The translations under genes were made by a program, and so were the position numbers. DNA of 64,000 nucleotides, taken from contig NC_092572.1 in assembly GCF_037975245.1 (NCBI RefSeq), positions 6,649,501 to 6,713,500 on the forward strand. Reading direction: 5' to 3'. The notes beneath the pieces were generated by a model. That model worked only from the letters and a program-made list of their open reading frames with translations. It ran no database searches and was not told where the DNA came from. Source of the DNA: Apostichopus japonicus (taxonomy: Eukaryota > Echinodermata > Holothuroidea > Aspidochirotida > Stichopodidae). Positions within the stretch are counted from its first letter, which is position 1. Every line of letters begins with the position of its first letter. Shown piece after piece: positions 1 to 12,300 of the stretch.

Positions 1-1887
1 AGTCATATAGGCCATCAGCTGAAACTCAAAAAGAGGCTGTAAAATCAGTTTCGTTCCAGCAACACTGGGTCTACATTTTTAAAGCATTTTTGGGTAGTTC
101 AATGCATCACAGACATTATATCAAAAGTTCTCAAAAAAAAATTCCTGCAGTATTTTCGTAACGCACCCTCGAAATTGGGTATGTTATATAGACATCACGT
201 GCTACGATGCTATGTATTAGGAACACACTAACGTTAGATTTGGTACAGTGGTGCATACATACCACTCTTTTCTTATATGTTTAATTACGACTGATATATT
301 TTTGTTTGTATAATAGTTGGGTCAGGTTTATAAGAATGGTTTAAGAGGTTTCTGGTCGAAGGGTCAGTGAGGGTTGTTTTCAGGCATAACAAGTTGTGCC
401 CCCCCCCTCCATTTTCGCCAAAATGGTAAAAAACACATTCTCAGCTTTGAAATATGAAATACAATTTTTACACATTATAACTTAAGGGTTTTCATTATAA
501 AAATGTACCACTTTTAATAAACTCAGATATAATGCTTTGTAATAAATCAAATATTTTTAAATTTCCCCCTATGTTATGAATGCATTTCGTCTGTGCATGT
601 ATGCGTAAATATACACATATAATGAAAAGTTCCTCTCCATAATTGTTACACTCCCCATCCAAACTGTTTTACACATGTGACCCCCTCCCTCTCTACTTTA
701 CATGTAGCTAAATCCCTAGTTACAGTGAGATGTGCCAATGTCCTAAGACCAGTGAGCTATTTCTTTTGTATAAATCAATATATAAGTTGGCACACTAAGA
801 CGTCATGGCATATCGTAGATGTGAAATAAAGTTATAGTCGGTATATATCGTTTACCTTAGTACTCTTTCTACAGTCTTCCGCAAAACTAGGTATTTTCTC
901 CATGTTACGGAAACGACATGTTTATAATTCGTGTTCCTGCAAAAAGAGTTTCCAAGGGAGTTAACGTATAAAAGAAAAGATCAACAAGGTTTCGAATGGT
1001 ATTTTGAATAATAATAGTTCTATATTCTACAAATAATATGAATAATAAAGGTGAATGGTACAAATAAGTGAATAACGAAGACAGTTAACTTAAGCCCCAG
1101 ATAGAAAGAAATAATGTATCTATTAAGACTGGGTCGATACACTCAATGGTGTAGTATAGCTGGGCCTTTGCGATGATTCAAGATACAGGTTCTTCATCAA
1201 AAGGCGCAGCGCGGAATTAATAAATGATTAAAAGTTCATGAGGACAGTTGTACTAGTTATAACAGGATCCACTTCAATTCACTGCATGGAAGTTAGATAT
1301 GGTATGGCAAAGGGAAAGGGAAAGTCCATTCCGTAGTAGAGGTGAAGATAATTAGATTAAATAAAAGTCACTAAAGACTTGAATATCCTTCAGTCAAAAC
1401 TTGAACAGATAGACAAAACGTTTTAACAATATGAATAAAACAGGTAACGAAATGTTACCGCAAAACAATAAAGAACCGTGATATTGGAACAGGGTCAGGG
1501 GCGATGGTTCCCCAACAACAGTATATAAACCTCTGACTGGTTTCAGGACGCGGTATTTGCATCATCGTCATCAGTAAATGTAGTTGTGAATATGCAAGAG
1601 GTAAAGCATGCCCATAACACCCTCCTCCCCCCTCCCCTCCCCTCCCCTCTCAGAAAAAAGTGTGATTTGAAGAAAATGTGGATATTTATCATAAGGTGTC
1701 TGGTAGGTAGGGTAATCTATATAAAACTACTAATAGCTAAAATGAATATGAATAAGTTCATGTTTTCTGAGTTCCTTTAAACTCTGGGGAACAAAATAAT
1801 GACAACATGACTTCAAAAAAGTTAACCCTCTTCACAAACTTCAAACTTGATTAAAATTTCAGACTAAGATATCAAGATTTAACACCA

Positions 1888-2250
1888 TCACAGTTCATCC
1901 TCCAAATCATCTTCCCCTGCATCAACAATCTCAACATCCTCTTGGAAGTTGCTGCAATTTCTACATTTACATAGGTCTGTACACGGTAGTTGTGCATTCA
2001 TACAGGAACATCTTCCTTTAAGACATTTTCGGACTCTACAGCTACTGCTGAAACACTGAAGCAAAACATCTGGGTCAGGTGGCTTCGTCATCCAAGTGAT
2101 TATAAGGTCATCATTTTCAAGTTTCCATCCATGTCCCTCTGGTGAGAGTGCATCAATCCTTTGCTGTAATGCCCTCTGTGAATAGCAGCCTGGTTGGTGC
2201 AGCGCTTAACATGCTGGATCAGAGCATCTTTTGTTGGTGGTAAACTCTGC
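1888..2250 (-). pseudogene. Remnant of a transposon-type protein with a CXC-like cysteine-rich C-terminus
   Basis: Reading on the minus strand, one frame (about 2250-2185) gives LPPTKDALIQHVKRCTNQ. After a frameshift another frame reads ...EGHGWKLENDDLIITWMTKP and then a cysteine-rich tail with CRVRKCLKGRCSC and CTDLCKCRNC, ending with an acidic stretch and a stop at 1888. This order (PPTKDAL..HVKR, a GHGW block, W.TKP, then a CXC/tesmin-like Cys cluster) matches the C-terminus of a repeat-associated protein family I recognise in many marine invertebrate genomes; its function is not established. The frameshift and the lack of an upstream ORF mark it as broken. It lies inside the TIR element 8-4126, and a related Cys-rich fragment occurs at 40688-40777. 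Confidence 0.55.
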
Positions 2251-3004
2251 TCTGAGGATGGAGATGAACAGAACACCTTGTACCATGAAATTAGATATTT
2301 TTTAGTCTCACATTTTATGATGGGGTACCAATATAATTACAATTCAGCTAGAAATATGTTGCAAATTACTTTAAGAATTCCAATGGAAAGATAAACCTGA
2401 TATTGCATCTCAAAGCGTTTAGAGAATTTTTTAATTTTCCTTGGGGGAGGACCCTCTTATTTCAAAAGTCCTAGATCCAACCCTGAACACTCAATGAAGA
2501 CAGTACACTCATTGAAGACAGTACTTTACCTTTTAAGATCTGTATGTCTTCCTTGTCAAGAATTGTATCTAGTTTCTTCAACATAGAGAGTAGTACCTCA
2601 CTTCAATGGCAACACAGTCTTTCCTCTAATATTCATAAAATCTGGGCTCATCTTTTTTTCCTGCTGCTTGTCGAAGCAATACTTTAATAAAATGAAATAA
2701 AAAAAGCAAATTGTTTTGCATTTCTGTTGATCAAAATGTAAGCTTGAACAAGTAAGAACTAAGACTTATACCATGTGATCTGCTCATCGTCTATGGACAA
2801 ACAAAGACACATTCAAATTTTGCAAACTACTGTCATGCAAAAAAAGAATTAAAAGAGGCTTTTTTTGACAGTACAGTACATTATCTCTTAATGTTATGAT
2901 TTAAATTATACAATGGTAGATTATATCTGTTACTAATAATAAAGGAGTCAGATACTTGTTCATTTTGGTAAAGCTATACAGGCTGACCATAAGACCTTGC
3001 AAAC

Positions 3005-3628
3005 CTAACCATATTGCACCTTTGTTACACTTATTTTTTTAACTAATATAATATCTCTATCATTCAAATAAAGGGCCACAGTAAGAAAACTATGAAGCCT
3101 GTATTTAACACTTAGGCTAGTGCCCCAGAAGGAGAATTTTAAACAAATTTCCATTCCTACCACCTTATAACAAAACACACTGCCACTAATTATATTATGT
3201 TCAGGTCCAACACTGTGCGCTTTGACTTGGATTCTATCCCTCAAGAGCTTCTGATCTTGCATTATGCAACTTCTCTTAACACTTCAACTATGCCACAGAA
3301 GTACAAGTAGAGTCGTGTAGTATGCTTAAGCTTACCTCCATCGAAAGTCTCTGCCTGCTGCAGCTTGTCCTGCACCCGTTTGCAACGCCGAGTAATGCAT
3401 TGTTTCTTTTCCCACATATAATACATTGTACAGGCAATACACCAGAGCTTCTGCTTGGTTTCCTCGATCTTTTCCGTCAATTATTCGTTTCAAATCATTT
3501 GGGGTCTCCTCTGGTACTGTCCGTTTTCTTACAGCAAAGCGCTTGCTATCAATGAACCCCCTGTAACACTTATCGTGGAACCCCATCATACTATGCTGTT
3601 GAACACACGCTTGATCGTAGTAGACCAT
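3005..3628 (-). other. Minus-strand open stretches of unknown nature inside the 5' TIR element
   Basis: Three overlapping minus-strand frames are open here (about 70-100 codons each). One contains CYRGFIDSKRFAVRKRT followed by PEETPNDLKRIIDGKD; another, starting at 3480, contains KLWCIACTMYYMWEKKQC. They read like pieces of a single coding sequence broken by frameshifts, possibly the N-terminal part of the protein whose cysteine-rich end lies at 1888-2250. I do not recognise the domain. The interval 2251-3004 between them shows nothing I can name. Confidence 0.3.
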
Positions 3629-4760
3629 GGAGTAATTAGTAGTACGGCGATATAACTGTCTTCGCCGCTGAAATTAAGCCAATCTTTAGCGCAGGAAGTA
3701 ACTTTAGTCCATCGTTTATTCGTCAGTGCCTTCACTGCTTTAAATTTTACAGAATCACTGTGCACTGAGCACTATAGATTTTCGTGTGTCGGAGACTGAC
3801 TATCGCCCGTGGGAGCCGCCATGTTTGTTGTTTTCTACAAAGATTGCACACAGAACTCATGGCTCATTGGACAATTCATATCACATGATACAGATATCTC
3901 ACTGGCGCACAACTTTTGAACGTAAAACGGCAGGCTTCTTAACATACGCAATAAAAAATATAGTTCGATCTTTCGAGCGACATTACTGAAAAACTGCAGG
4001 AAAGCACATGGAGAACTTTTGGATCATTAATCTTCATTAATTTATGTACTTTATGCTGTAGAGATATTTTAGACCCGCAGTTGCTGGAACGAAACAAGCG
4101 AATTTCGCCCTTCAGCTGATGGCCTAATATCTCCAAGATGGCTAATCGTGCAAAACGGTCTGTCGGTATGCCTGTCAGACTTCGAATTTGACGTTCTGTG
4201 TATGGGCGTGTATATCATGCTTCTGTAATATTTGACTTTAGTGAAAGGTAAGAGTGGAAAAGATAAAAATCCAATCTATGGTTAAAATTCACATACTAAA
4301 AGACAAATAGATGACAGTTGCGAAGCCATTTAGGAAACTTAACAGTATATATACTGCGTATAGTACCGACCGTGACGTTAATGGAGTTCAACAAACGTTG
4401 AAATGCGGAAACCTTGTAAATATTTAGGCACAAACGGAACGTTTAATGCCACTGATCTATGTTGATACCATACATTGTAAGATCCCTTTGTCAAGTGTGG
4501 AAACCTTGCAAAATAGTCTCTCACAGGATGAATGGACTGTTAACTCAAAACTTGAATGAATCGGTTCTTGCTACTGTTCGCTTCAGGTCAGCCTAGGGGT
4601 ACTAAAATATGATAAATACTGTAATGGTTTATTAGAAATAACATCAATGTTCTTAAATTCTCACACAATTGCGTCTACGTGTAGGATTTTTTACATACTT
4701 CTGTCTTTGTTTTTTATTCTTATTGTCAACATGTTCATAATCAAAGTAACTGCTTCTAAG

Positions 4761-6274
4761 CAGCGACGTAGCCAGGAATTTGAAAGGGGGAGCACTTTTT
4801 GCGATTGATATCGATTTTCAAAAATTTAGGCACGACTACCTGAGCGGAGCGCCACCATCGGTTGGCGCGGGGCGTACAAGAAAATTTTTGGTTTTACAAA
4901 CCCCCCAGATGGCCGGAAACGGCCCTTCCCGAGTGTTCATGCTGGTTCCATGGCCTCTTGCTAACTTGAGACACCTCATTCAATATCACTTTTCAACAAC
5001 AAAAAACAAACGAGTTAAGATAGTACATAATTCAATAATACATAATGTATTTAAAATTAGCAAGGTACATGTACAGAGTAGTCTTACTTTTCAACTGCTG
5101 ATACTTGTAGTTACATATATGATAGGCCAGAAATGTCTTAGATACAACTATATGTTTATGTAAATGTTTAAGTTAGCCTAATAAGAGAAGGCGAGAGCTA
5201 TCCGACGATTGTCATCTGATTCAAATTTCTCAACTGTTTTCTCAACTGAAAATATTATCTGCGTAAACAGGTTCTTAACTAGATGTTACAACACTGACAA
5301 GATTGGATCCTATAGTCTTTTTCGGCGGGTAGAGTGTTGAATGAAACGGCACGCGATAAATGACAGCCTAAATTAGAAGACTAAGTCACCTAATTAAGCC
5401 ATGTTCTTGCTATGTTCATTTCAATAGTTATTCCTGTCTAGACTCTTAAACTCGTCCAGCAAGCTTATGGATTTGAAATATGGGTGTTTTTAAAAAAAAG
5501 ATAACTTGGCCAAAAAGAGTAGGCCCGGGACCACAGTGCTAAATACTGGCTACGCCCCTGATCATATGATATCATATTATCAGCAGATTTTGTTTCCTGT
5601 TTGAATTCTTTTACATGTTCTTTTACATAATATATCAGAAAGACAAACATAGTGCTCTTTTACAATTTTTCAAGTAGGATGATTCTTGTTTATTGTCCAA
5701 TGTCTGGACTTTAATACATTTGGCCAACTTAATTGATGGACAATATAAACTTTCATATTTTGGAATATAGCCAGATATGCAGTGGCCTAAAAACAAATAT
5801 CGTTATCGCAGTGTATTAGCAGTGTAATAATTATTTATAGGAAGTGCGTATCACGTACGATTGCTAGCTTAGCTTCAAAACATGCTGTTCGTGCAACAAC
5901 TTAGGACGAATCATAGAAAGGATGAGAACGAACGTTGTCGACGTTGTTGTGCATACGGTTCGTGACATTCCATAGAGTGCGGTTAGGTAGGCAATATGTA
6001 TTTTATTACGCAGTGGCCAACTGTAGGCTTGTAATAGGCTATAGGCTAAATTTAGCTATTGCATCTGCCAAACTAAGTAAGTAGTTGAATCAGTAGGCGT
6101 GAATGTTACTACGATTATAATTGAGTTAACGGAGCTGACGAGTATTCAAGATCAAAAGAGCACTGACAAAATACCATGCTAAAAAACAACAGTTTTTATA
6201 AAAAAAATTCGACACTGAAAGGGGGGAGCGGTCGCTCCCCCTGCTCCCCCCCCCCCTCCCTGGCTACGTCCCTG
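4761..6274. mobile_element. Non-autonomous hAT-like element with perfect 8-bp TSD
   Basis: The left end starts CAGCGACGTAGCCAGG and the right end is CCTGGCTACGTCCCTG, an inverted pair with one mismatch. CTTCTAAG lies immediately outside both ends (4753-4760 and 6275-6282), a perfect 8-bp target-site duplication. Eight-bp duplications and CAG...CTG termini are hallmarks of hAT transposons. Near the left end is the block GAGCGCCACCATCGGTTGGC, shared with the shorter element at 23428-23826. An internal copy of the right-end motif, CTGGCTACGCCCCTG, ends near 5561, so the element may be composite. No transposase is visible. Confidence 0.82.
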
Positions 6275-6320
6275 CTTCTAAGACTCCGCTTCAAGGCTTC
6301 TTTTGTGATATGTCATCTCA

Positions 6321-6560
6321 GGAGAGTTAGCTCAGTGGTTAACGCCAAAGCCTTTCAATCATAAGATCCCCGCATCGAGTCACTCATAGATTAATGTATA
6401 TCATCCAGTTACAGAGTTATAGACAATTGACAATTCATAATCATGGCCGTTAAATATGAATCTAAGATACTGATTTCGGTCAGACTGCGGCTGTGATAAG
6501 CTAATGAGGCTTCTCCGCGAGTTTCTGCTTGCAGGAGGATCTAAAATACATATATACATA
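6321..6560 (+). repeat. tRNA-derived SINE
   Basis: GAGAGTTAGCTCAGTGGTTA resembles a tRNA 5' end with an RNA polymerase III A box, and GCATCGAGTCACTC about 45 bp later resembles a B box. The body that follows (ATTAATGTATATCATCCAGTTACAGAG onward, to the TACATATATAC tail) recurs in diverged form at about 33570-33775. A tRNA-like head plus a body dispersed at two unrelated sites indicates a SINE and not a functional tRNA. Confidence 0.6.
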
Positions 6561-9256
6561 TGTCGTACACACTAAGCGTTCACAAACAGCCAATTTTTCA
6601 ATGTACAATTTGTAATAGAACAAAACGGAGACCCCCCCAAAAAAAAAGGTTGATGCAAAAGAGGTTACTTTTTAGTCAAAAAGAGGGTCAGCAGAAACAG
6701 CTTTTGCCAATGACTGAAAACAACGACTCATTGTATATCAATATATTTTAATGTTGTCACTAATGTTATAACAAATGTTAAACAGGGGAGGTAAGGCTTT
6801 GTAAATAAAATACTGTACAACTACATTTACAATAATGCATGTACTGTGATCCAGTAGATTCTTTGAACATTGAATGTGCAATTTTTATCGTAGCTGGACT
6901 TTGGAATTTGCACACTGTGAATGCCCATGGTAAAAATTTTGTTCTATACTACTCATAGTTTCGTTATTTTAAGTTTCGTTATTGAGATTACGACTTGCAA
7001 TGAATTAGTCAGTTCGTGCTAGTAGCAATATTGTAACCATTGCTCACATTGTTTGGATTATCTAAATGTGATTTATGGGACGATCTATCCTGTTAGCCAA
7101 TAGAAGATTATCCAAAAGGTAAGGCACATTCGAAATACAAATTCAATTTACAACAACAATTCATAACCAACATTTGCTACAGATTAGAATACATGCGGAA
7201 CAGCTAATCAACGTGGTCGGTGTCAGTACTGGAGAATACTTTTCAGTTTACAATTTTACCTAGAAATATATCTTTTATTGTTATTTGACAAGTATCTACT
7301 GTGTAAATTTAACTTTGAGTAATTTTAATTCCACAAGAAGCAAATAAAAAGAGGAAGACAGAAAGCGTATCGATCTCGTGTTTTAATGTTTGATACTCAA
7401 TATGATTTGAATGCCCTACGGCAGTTGTTGTATAGGCTACACGGTCACCTCGAAATCAGATGAAAGTGCCCATAATGCAGTTTAGAGGTTGCAAAGTTTC
7501 TCGAAATATTTCCGTCCCTAAGAAAAAATTGAGCCATAGTGCTGCATATTTGTATTGCTTGCCGGAGGCGAAAGGAATCTATGATATGGCTATGGCATCT
7601 GCGTGGCTGTTGTATTATGTTGTGAGGTGTGTGTGTGGATGTGACACGTACTAGCTTGTTAACAGGGTAACTCAAACATTTCATTGTGGATTAATTTCAT
7701 ACTTTGTATGTCTTGTTTAGTACAAGAATTCTGTTTGTGATGTCAAGTTCAAATGTCATTTGAGATCAAAAGAAGTCAAAGTCTAAAACCTTGTATACAT
7801 GATATCTCCATATTTGTGAAGAAGTCAAATATAATATAGATTTCAAGTGATATTCAAAGGTCAATATATTAAGTCATCAAACTCTTCCAAAGAATTGACA
7901 TTCTTGTGTCGGATTATGTAAACACACTGAAGTGGCCCTTATTAGTTATCACGCTATAAGCTTCAAGGGGTCAAAAGATTATGAGAAAGGGTCTCAAACT
8001 TTTTCTCAAGGGGTCAACAGGTTATCTCAAATGGTCAAAAAATATTAAAGGGATGGTTTGTGACAGAGTTGATTTGCTGGCACAATCTTGGTAAAGAAGG
8101 TGTCCATTTGCCCATACATCTATCTGTCTATATGCCACATAGGAAGACTGTTTTTTTTCTGGATATTAAACATTTTGGAATAAAAACTATACTGTAAAAT
8201 CCTTACCAATAAGTTAATTGGTAGATGGGAGTGATACTAAAAACTGAAAATCTATAATTTTCCTGGTTCTTACTTCTTACTTCTTATATTCGTAATATTA
8301 TTTAAGCTGCTCTACATTAGTCAGATATTTATGTGACATTTGAAGTAAGTTGTATGGCAAGGAATCAAAAAGTCAACCGTCATTTTGCTTTTGTTTTAAA
8401 AGATGTGTGAGATGAACTTTTCATTCACTAGTTGTCTCCATGTGTCGAGGAAAAAAAGAGTTATGAAGCTCTGATATCACGTTTCTAATCAGGAGCGACT
8501 CACTGCATGTGAATACTACCGTGATTAGCATACAATAGACCACATATAACCGTGTTTTTGTTTCTATGACGACAGTAAGGTAAACATTTCTGGTGCGATG
8601 CCACCATTGACTTTACACAAAAGTTTGACTTTAAACTAATTGGGTAGGGCATGATCATTTATTGTGTAATGGAGATTCAATTATGCATTTCTTCTTATTG
8701 TTAAGACTCACATTTGGCTCCTTTCTTGCATGGAACATTTACAACACAACAAACGACATAATGCACGTTTTTCAATATCAAAAACGTGTGGGTCTAATCA
8801 TATTTTGAAGACGTAAAATAAGGTACAAAACCTTATTAATAATAAGGTACAAAACCTTATTTTACGACTGGAGATTTTAAAGCATAAATTTGTCAAAAAA
8901 CGAGAACAAGTGTTCATTAATTTAGGACGATGCTCACTATAGTCTTCGGAAGTAGTTAATACAACAATCTTTCTTGTTCTGGTTTTAGCAACCAAAGTAT
9001 GTCATCAGGTAATTTTATTCTACATCTTGAACAACCTGTTTATGCAGTGCCTTCCCTTCCAATATCGCAGGTAACCTGTAAATTAAGCAATTACCTTGTG
9101 AAATCCTACTGCTGAAGAATGTTTATATTTTATGCTGATCTTTTATTTACTATCATGTCATAATTTCATTGTGCTTTCTTCAGATTTATATTGGAGTCTT
9201 TACTATATCTATACCCTGGCGTACAAGACACTGACACTGATGTGACAGATAGAAAG
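6561..9256. other. Intergenic region upstream of the first receptor gene
   Basis: I find no supportable coding exon. The open frames near 7445-7684 occur on both strands and resemble no family. About 7735-8045 holds scattered GTCATTTGAGATCAAA and GGTCAA motifs of the kind clustered at 35030-35800. A strong short inverted repeat lies at 8812-8866. A clear core promoter for the gene starting at 9257 is not visible; a weak TATA-like run (TACTATATCTATACC) lies about 45 bp before the ATG. Confidence 0.5.
8812..8866. repeat. Tandem palindrome
   Basis: Two direct copies of AATAAGGTACAAAACCTTATT sit side by side. Each has AATAAGG/CCTTATT arms, and the whole block is bounded by CGTAAAATAAGG (8812-8823) and its exact reverse complement (8855-8866), so it can fold as one long or two short hairpins. 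Confidence 0.7.
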
Positions 9257-9311
9257 ATGGGCACTTTAAACGTTTTTGTTTTAATTGTAACATTGTCTAC
9301 GCACTGTGCAG
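9257..9311 (+). CDS. Receptor gene 1, exon 1: signal peptide
   Basis: The ATG at 9257 opens MGTLNVFVLIVTLSTHCA, a classic short signal peptide: hydrophobic core, then a small residue and Cys-Ala near the cleavage site. The donor is CAG|GTGGGT in phase 1, the usual phase in front of Ig-domain exons. This ATG is chosen because it gives a complete signal sequence and splices in frame to the Ig exon. Confidence 0.7.
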
Positions 9312-12300
9312 GTGGGTTTTTCTGTATCCGATTGTATTAAAGTAAAAGATAAAATAGGCCAAATATAATAATAACCAAAGCAGCTTCAACTGTCAACACT
9401 TTCAACAAGTAAATTAAGACTTATCAGTTACCAATAAAATGTTCATGACTCTAACACAACTAAGCATTACTTGACTTTAGATATAATGTGCTTTATGTTT
9501 AGTTTGTGATTAATTAATTGATCAAATTCTTTAGTTTGACATAAAACTAAATGGAATTTAGACGGTGTACTGCGTCGTCACAAGTGAATATAATTCTCCA
9601 ATTGAATGTGAAATGTTTGTCTGTAACCTGTAAGAATCAACCGTTGGACATGAAGGACATTCCGGATTATAGATCTCTAATCGGTCTTCACTTGTACAAA
9701 TGACAAATACTTTTGTGAGAAAGCCTTTTCAGAAAGAGCAAAGACGTTTTTAAAGGCCGGCTTATCTTATGTGTGTATTGACTACATTATTATCAGAAAA
9801 GCCAAAGGCGTAGATGATGAACTAGTGTGGCGTTCTATTATCATAGAGGGAAATTCGTTGAACTATCATTACCTGAAAAAGTATGTGTGAACAAAACAGG
9901 TTGCCCTAAAAACATTCCATTATTTCTTGCGACAGCTTATGTCGTATCGCACAGCGAAACAGACAGATTAATAGGCTCGGTCCTATTAAAGGAAGAACAA
10001 TCGGCGGAAATATCATGCATGACGAGAGGAACTGGTGACTACTTCTGGAGGAAAGGAGAAACTTTATACAACAGTACTCTTGTGGCTTCTTTTACCGTGG
10101 GCGACGTCACTGACGATTCTCAACCATATTCAGTAACAGTAAATGGAACACTTCACATTAAAAGCGTTACGCTAAAAGATGAAGGAAACTACTTCTGTCG
10201 GGTCTCTTCAACAGAAAGCGAATGTTATGGAGAAGTTAAGATTTTGGTGCAAGGTTAGTCAACGGTCCTGTAGAGCAGTGCAATGTCGGAAATAATCAAT
10301 ACCATCGAAATGTATAGTAATGCGTTAGCAAATGGATTAGACATACATGACTCAAGAAACTTTATCCGTCTATGTAAACAATCAAGACAAGTTATTTTTA
10401 AAACCAATATCGATGTGGAAAGCAAGAAAACAGCTGCCACTAGTTCCTGTGCAGATTTTTTGAACAAATGGCATTTGCTTTGCTAAAGTATTAACCTACA
10501 TCAGCAGTAGTTTTAAGTTCATAATAAAAGAAACCTGACTCTGTCTTAAATATAATTTAATTCACGGTAGTGTAATTATTTAAATAGGTGCATATGGGCC
10601 GGATCAATGCACATATATTAACCTGTTGTATGGATGTTTTTTCAAATAAATTACTATCGTATATAACTGTTCATCATTAACATGCAGTTAACAATAAATA
10701 TGTTCGTCATTGTAAATAGAAAATTGACAGTACAAGTTCTCAGTTGAAGCCTTTTAAATAATGATGTTCTCTTGTTTCTCGTTAGCCTCTCTGCGTAATT
10801 TTGATCTTGCCATTGACCGTTGCGATGGAGAAAACAGCTGTTTATTGTATCTCGATCCATCTCAGTTCACTTCTTTGACATGTACGGCATACAATGCGCC
10901 TCCTTTAATGACGTTAAAGTGGTTTAACGGATCCAAGGAGATTACAGAAGGCATTCAACAAAATGAAATACTACCTCAAAATGGCACTTCAAGGGATATC
11001 AGCAGTACAGTAGTCGCTGTCTATGGACATCATGCATCCCTGACGTGTCAAGCAGTAGATCCGAAGAGAAGCAACGATGATGTAAGGTTTGCCCACGCTC
11101 AAGTCGAAATGAAAGGTAAAATAAATCTTCCTAAGATATATGTATCACAGTGGTTGGTGGACGCAAGCTGCAAAGTGGGAACATGCAGAACAGTGCAGTA
11201 AAGAAATTACATATAATAAAGGCACGTTTTTAATGGCAGCGTATTACATTATAAAGGAATATGACGGCATATTCAACTTACGTTCGTACTAGCTGCGCCC
11301 TTGGAGTCCATGCCAGAACACATCTCAACCACAGTCATGTATAACCACCCTTCCCTCAAAGAATCCTTAGCTGTTCGAAATTCAGCAGTCTCAATTTCTT
11401 TCAAATGACTTTATCTTTGCAGGGCCTGTCCATGAAACATTGCCGAGTTGGATAATCGTAGCAGTAACTTTAGCAGGATGTTTTATCGTCTTTGTGATAT
11501 TTTTACTAATAAAAGGTATGGAAAAAATCTTTCCTTATTAGAAACATAAAAGGAGTTTTCGATAAACAGTTAAATGTTTGTATCCAGATCTTCCAAATGT
11601 CTAAGTTCTATTTGTCGAATACGACGAGCCGTTTCATTAAAAGTATACTGTGTTGTTAAATCTTTTAGTGAATGACTTCAAGTAGACTCATATCCATCCG
11701 TCTTTTATAGTTTAATGGAATTGAAGTTCCAAATTACCCTCGAATAACTTTTTTGATGTTTTATTCTTGTTTTCCATCCAGCAAGGGCTAACCGAAAAAA
11801 AGTGAAAGAAATTAAGGAAAGGTAAGCAAATGCACCAATAGTATAATACAATTGTCAATTAAAATCATTTGATATGCTTTAATATCGTGTTATATCATGA
11901 GTATGATTATCTAACTGGTATAAAACACACTGAGAAATGGATCAGGATATTGGCTGTAATTATCTACGATTCTTGTTTATTTTATACTTATTTATTACTT
12001 AATAGACAGGAACTTCTCGTATTCATGGAGTACGATAGCCTATTTCTAGTTGTATTTTCTAGTTATTCACTAGGTCGTTACAGATTTTCTGCTGCTTTGA
12101 AAGTTTCAGTCATCAGGACTTCGTTTTAGAAACTAATATCTGTCAAATATTACGGTTTAACACACTACTTTAGCTTTGCACATTTGTTATGTAATGTGAG
12201 TAGTCGTACATGTCTGAGAGAGATACCAGAAACTATAGAGCAGAATACAAGAACTTTGTTCAATTTGATATTTTAATATTCAAGTAAACTGAAGACATAG

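Larger units (their letters stand above)
8..4126. mobile_element. DNA transposon-like element with imperfect ~60-bp TIRs
   Basis: The left end (8-74) and the right end (4064-4126) are inverted copies: both begin TAGGCCATCAGCTGAA and share the inner blocks GTTTCGTTCCAGCAAC and GGGTCTA. The trinucleotide ATA directly flanks both ends (5-7 and 4127-4129), a possible target duplication. Inside, on the minus strand, are broken coding remnants with a cysteine-rich C-terminus (about 1888-2250). No intact transposase is present, so this is a degenerate or non-autonomous copy; the superfamily is not assigned. The left end is only 7 bp from the window edge. Confidence 0.68.

Noticed and set aside
6321-6393. 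A tRNA gene
   Set aside because: A- and B-box-like sequences are present, but the cloverleaf arms do not pair convincingly and the downstream body is a dispersed repeat, so it is called a SINE.
9821-9935. Upstream extension of the first Ig exon of receptor gene 1
   Set aside because: The frame is open, but no acceptor here gives phase 1, and the residues do not look like a domain start; the acceptor at 9935 fits both splice consensus and phase.
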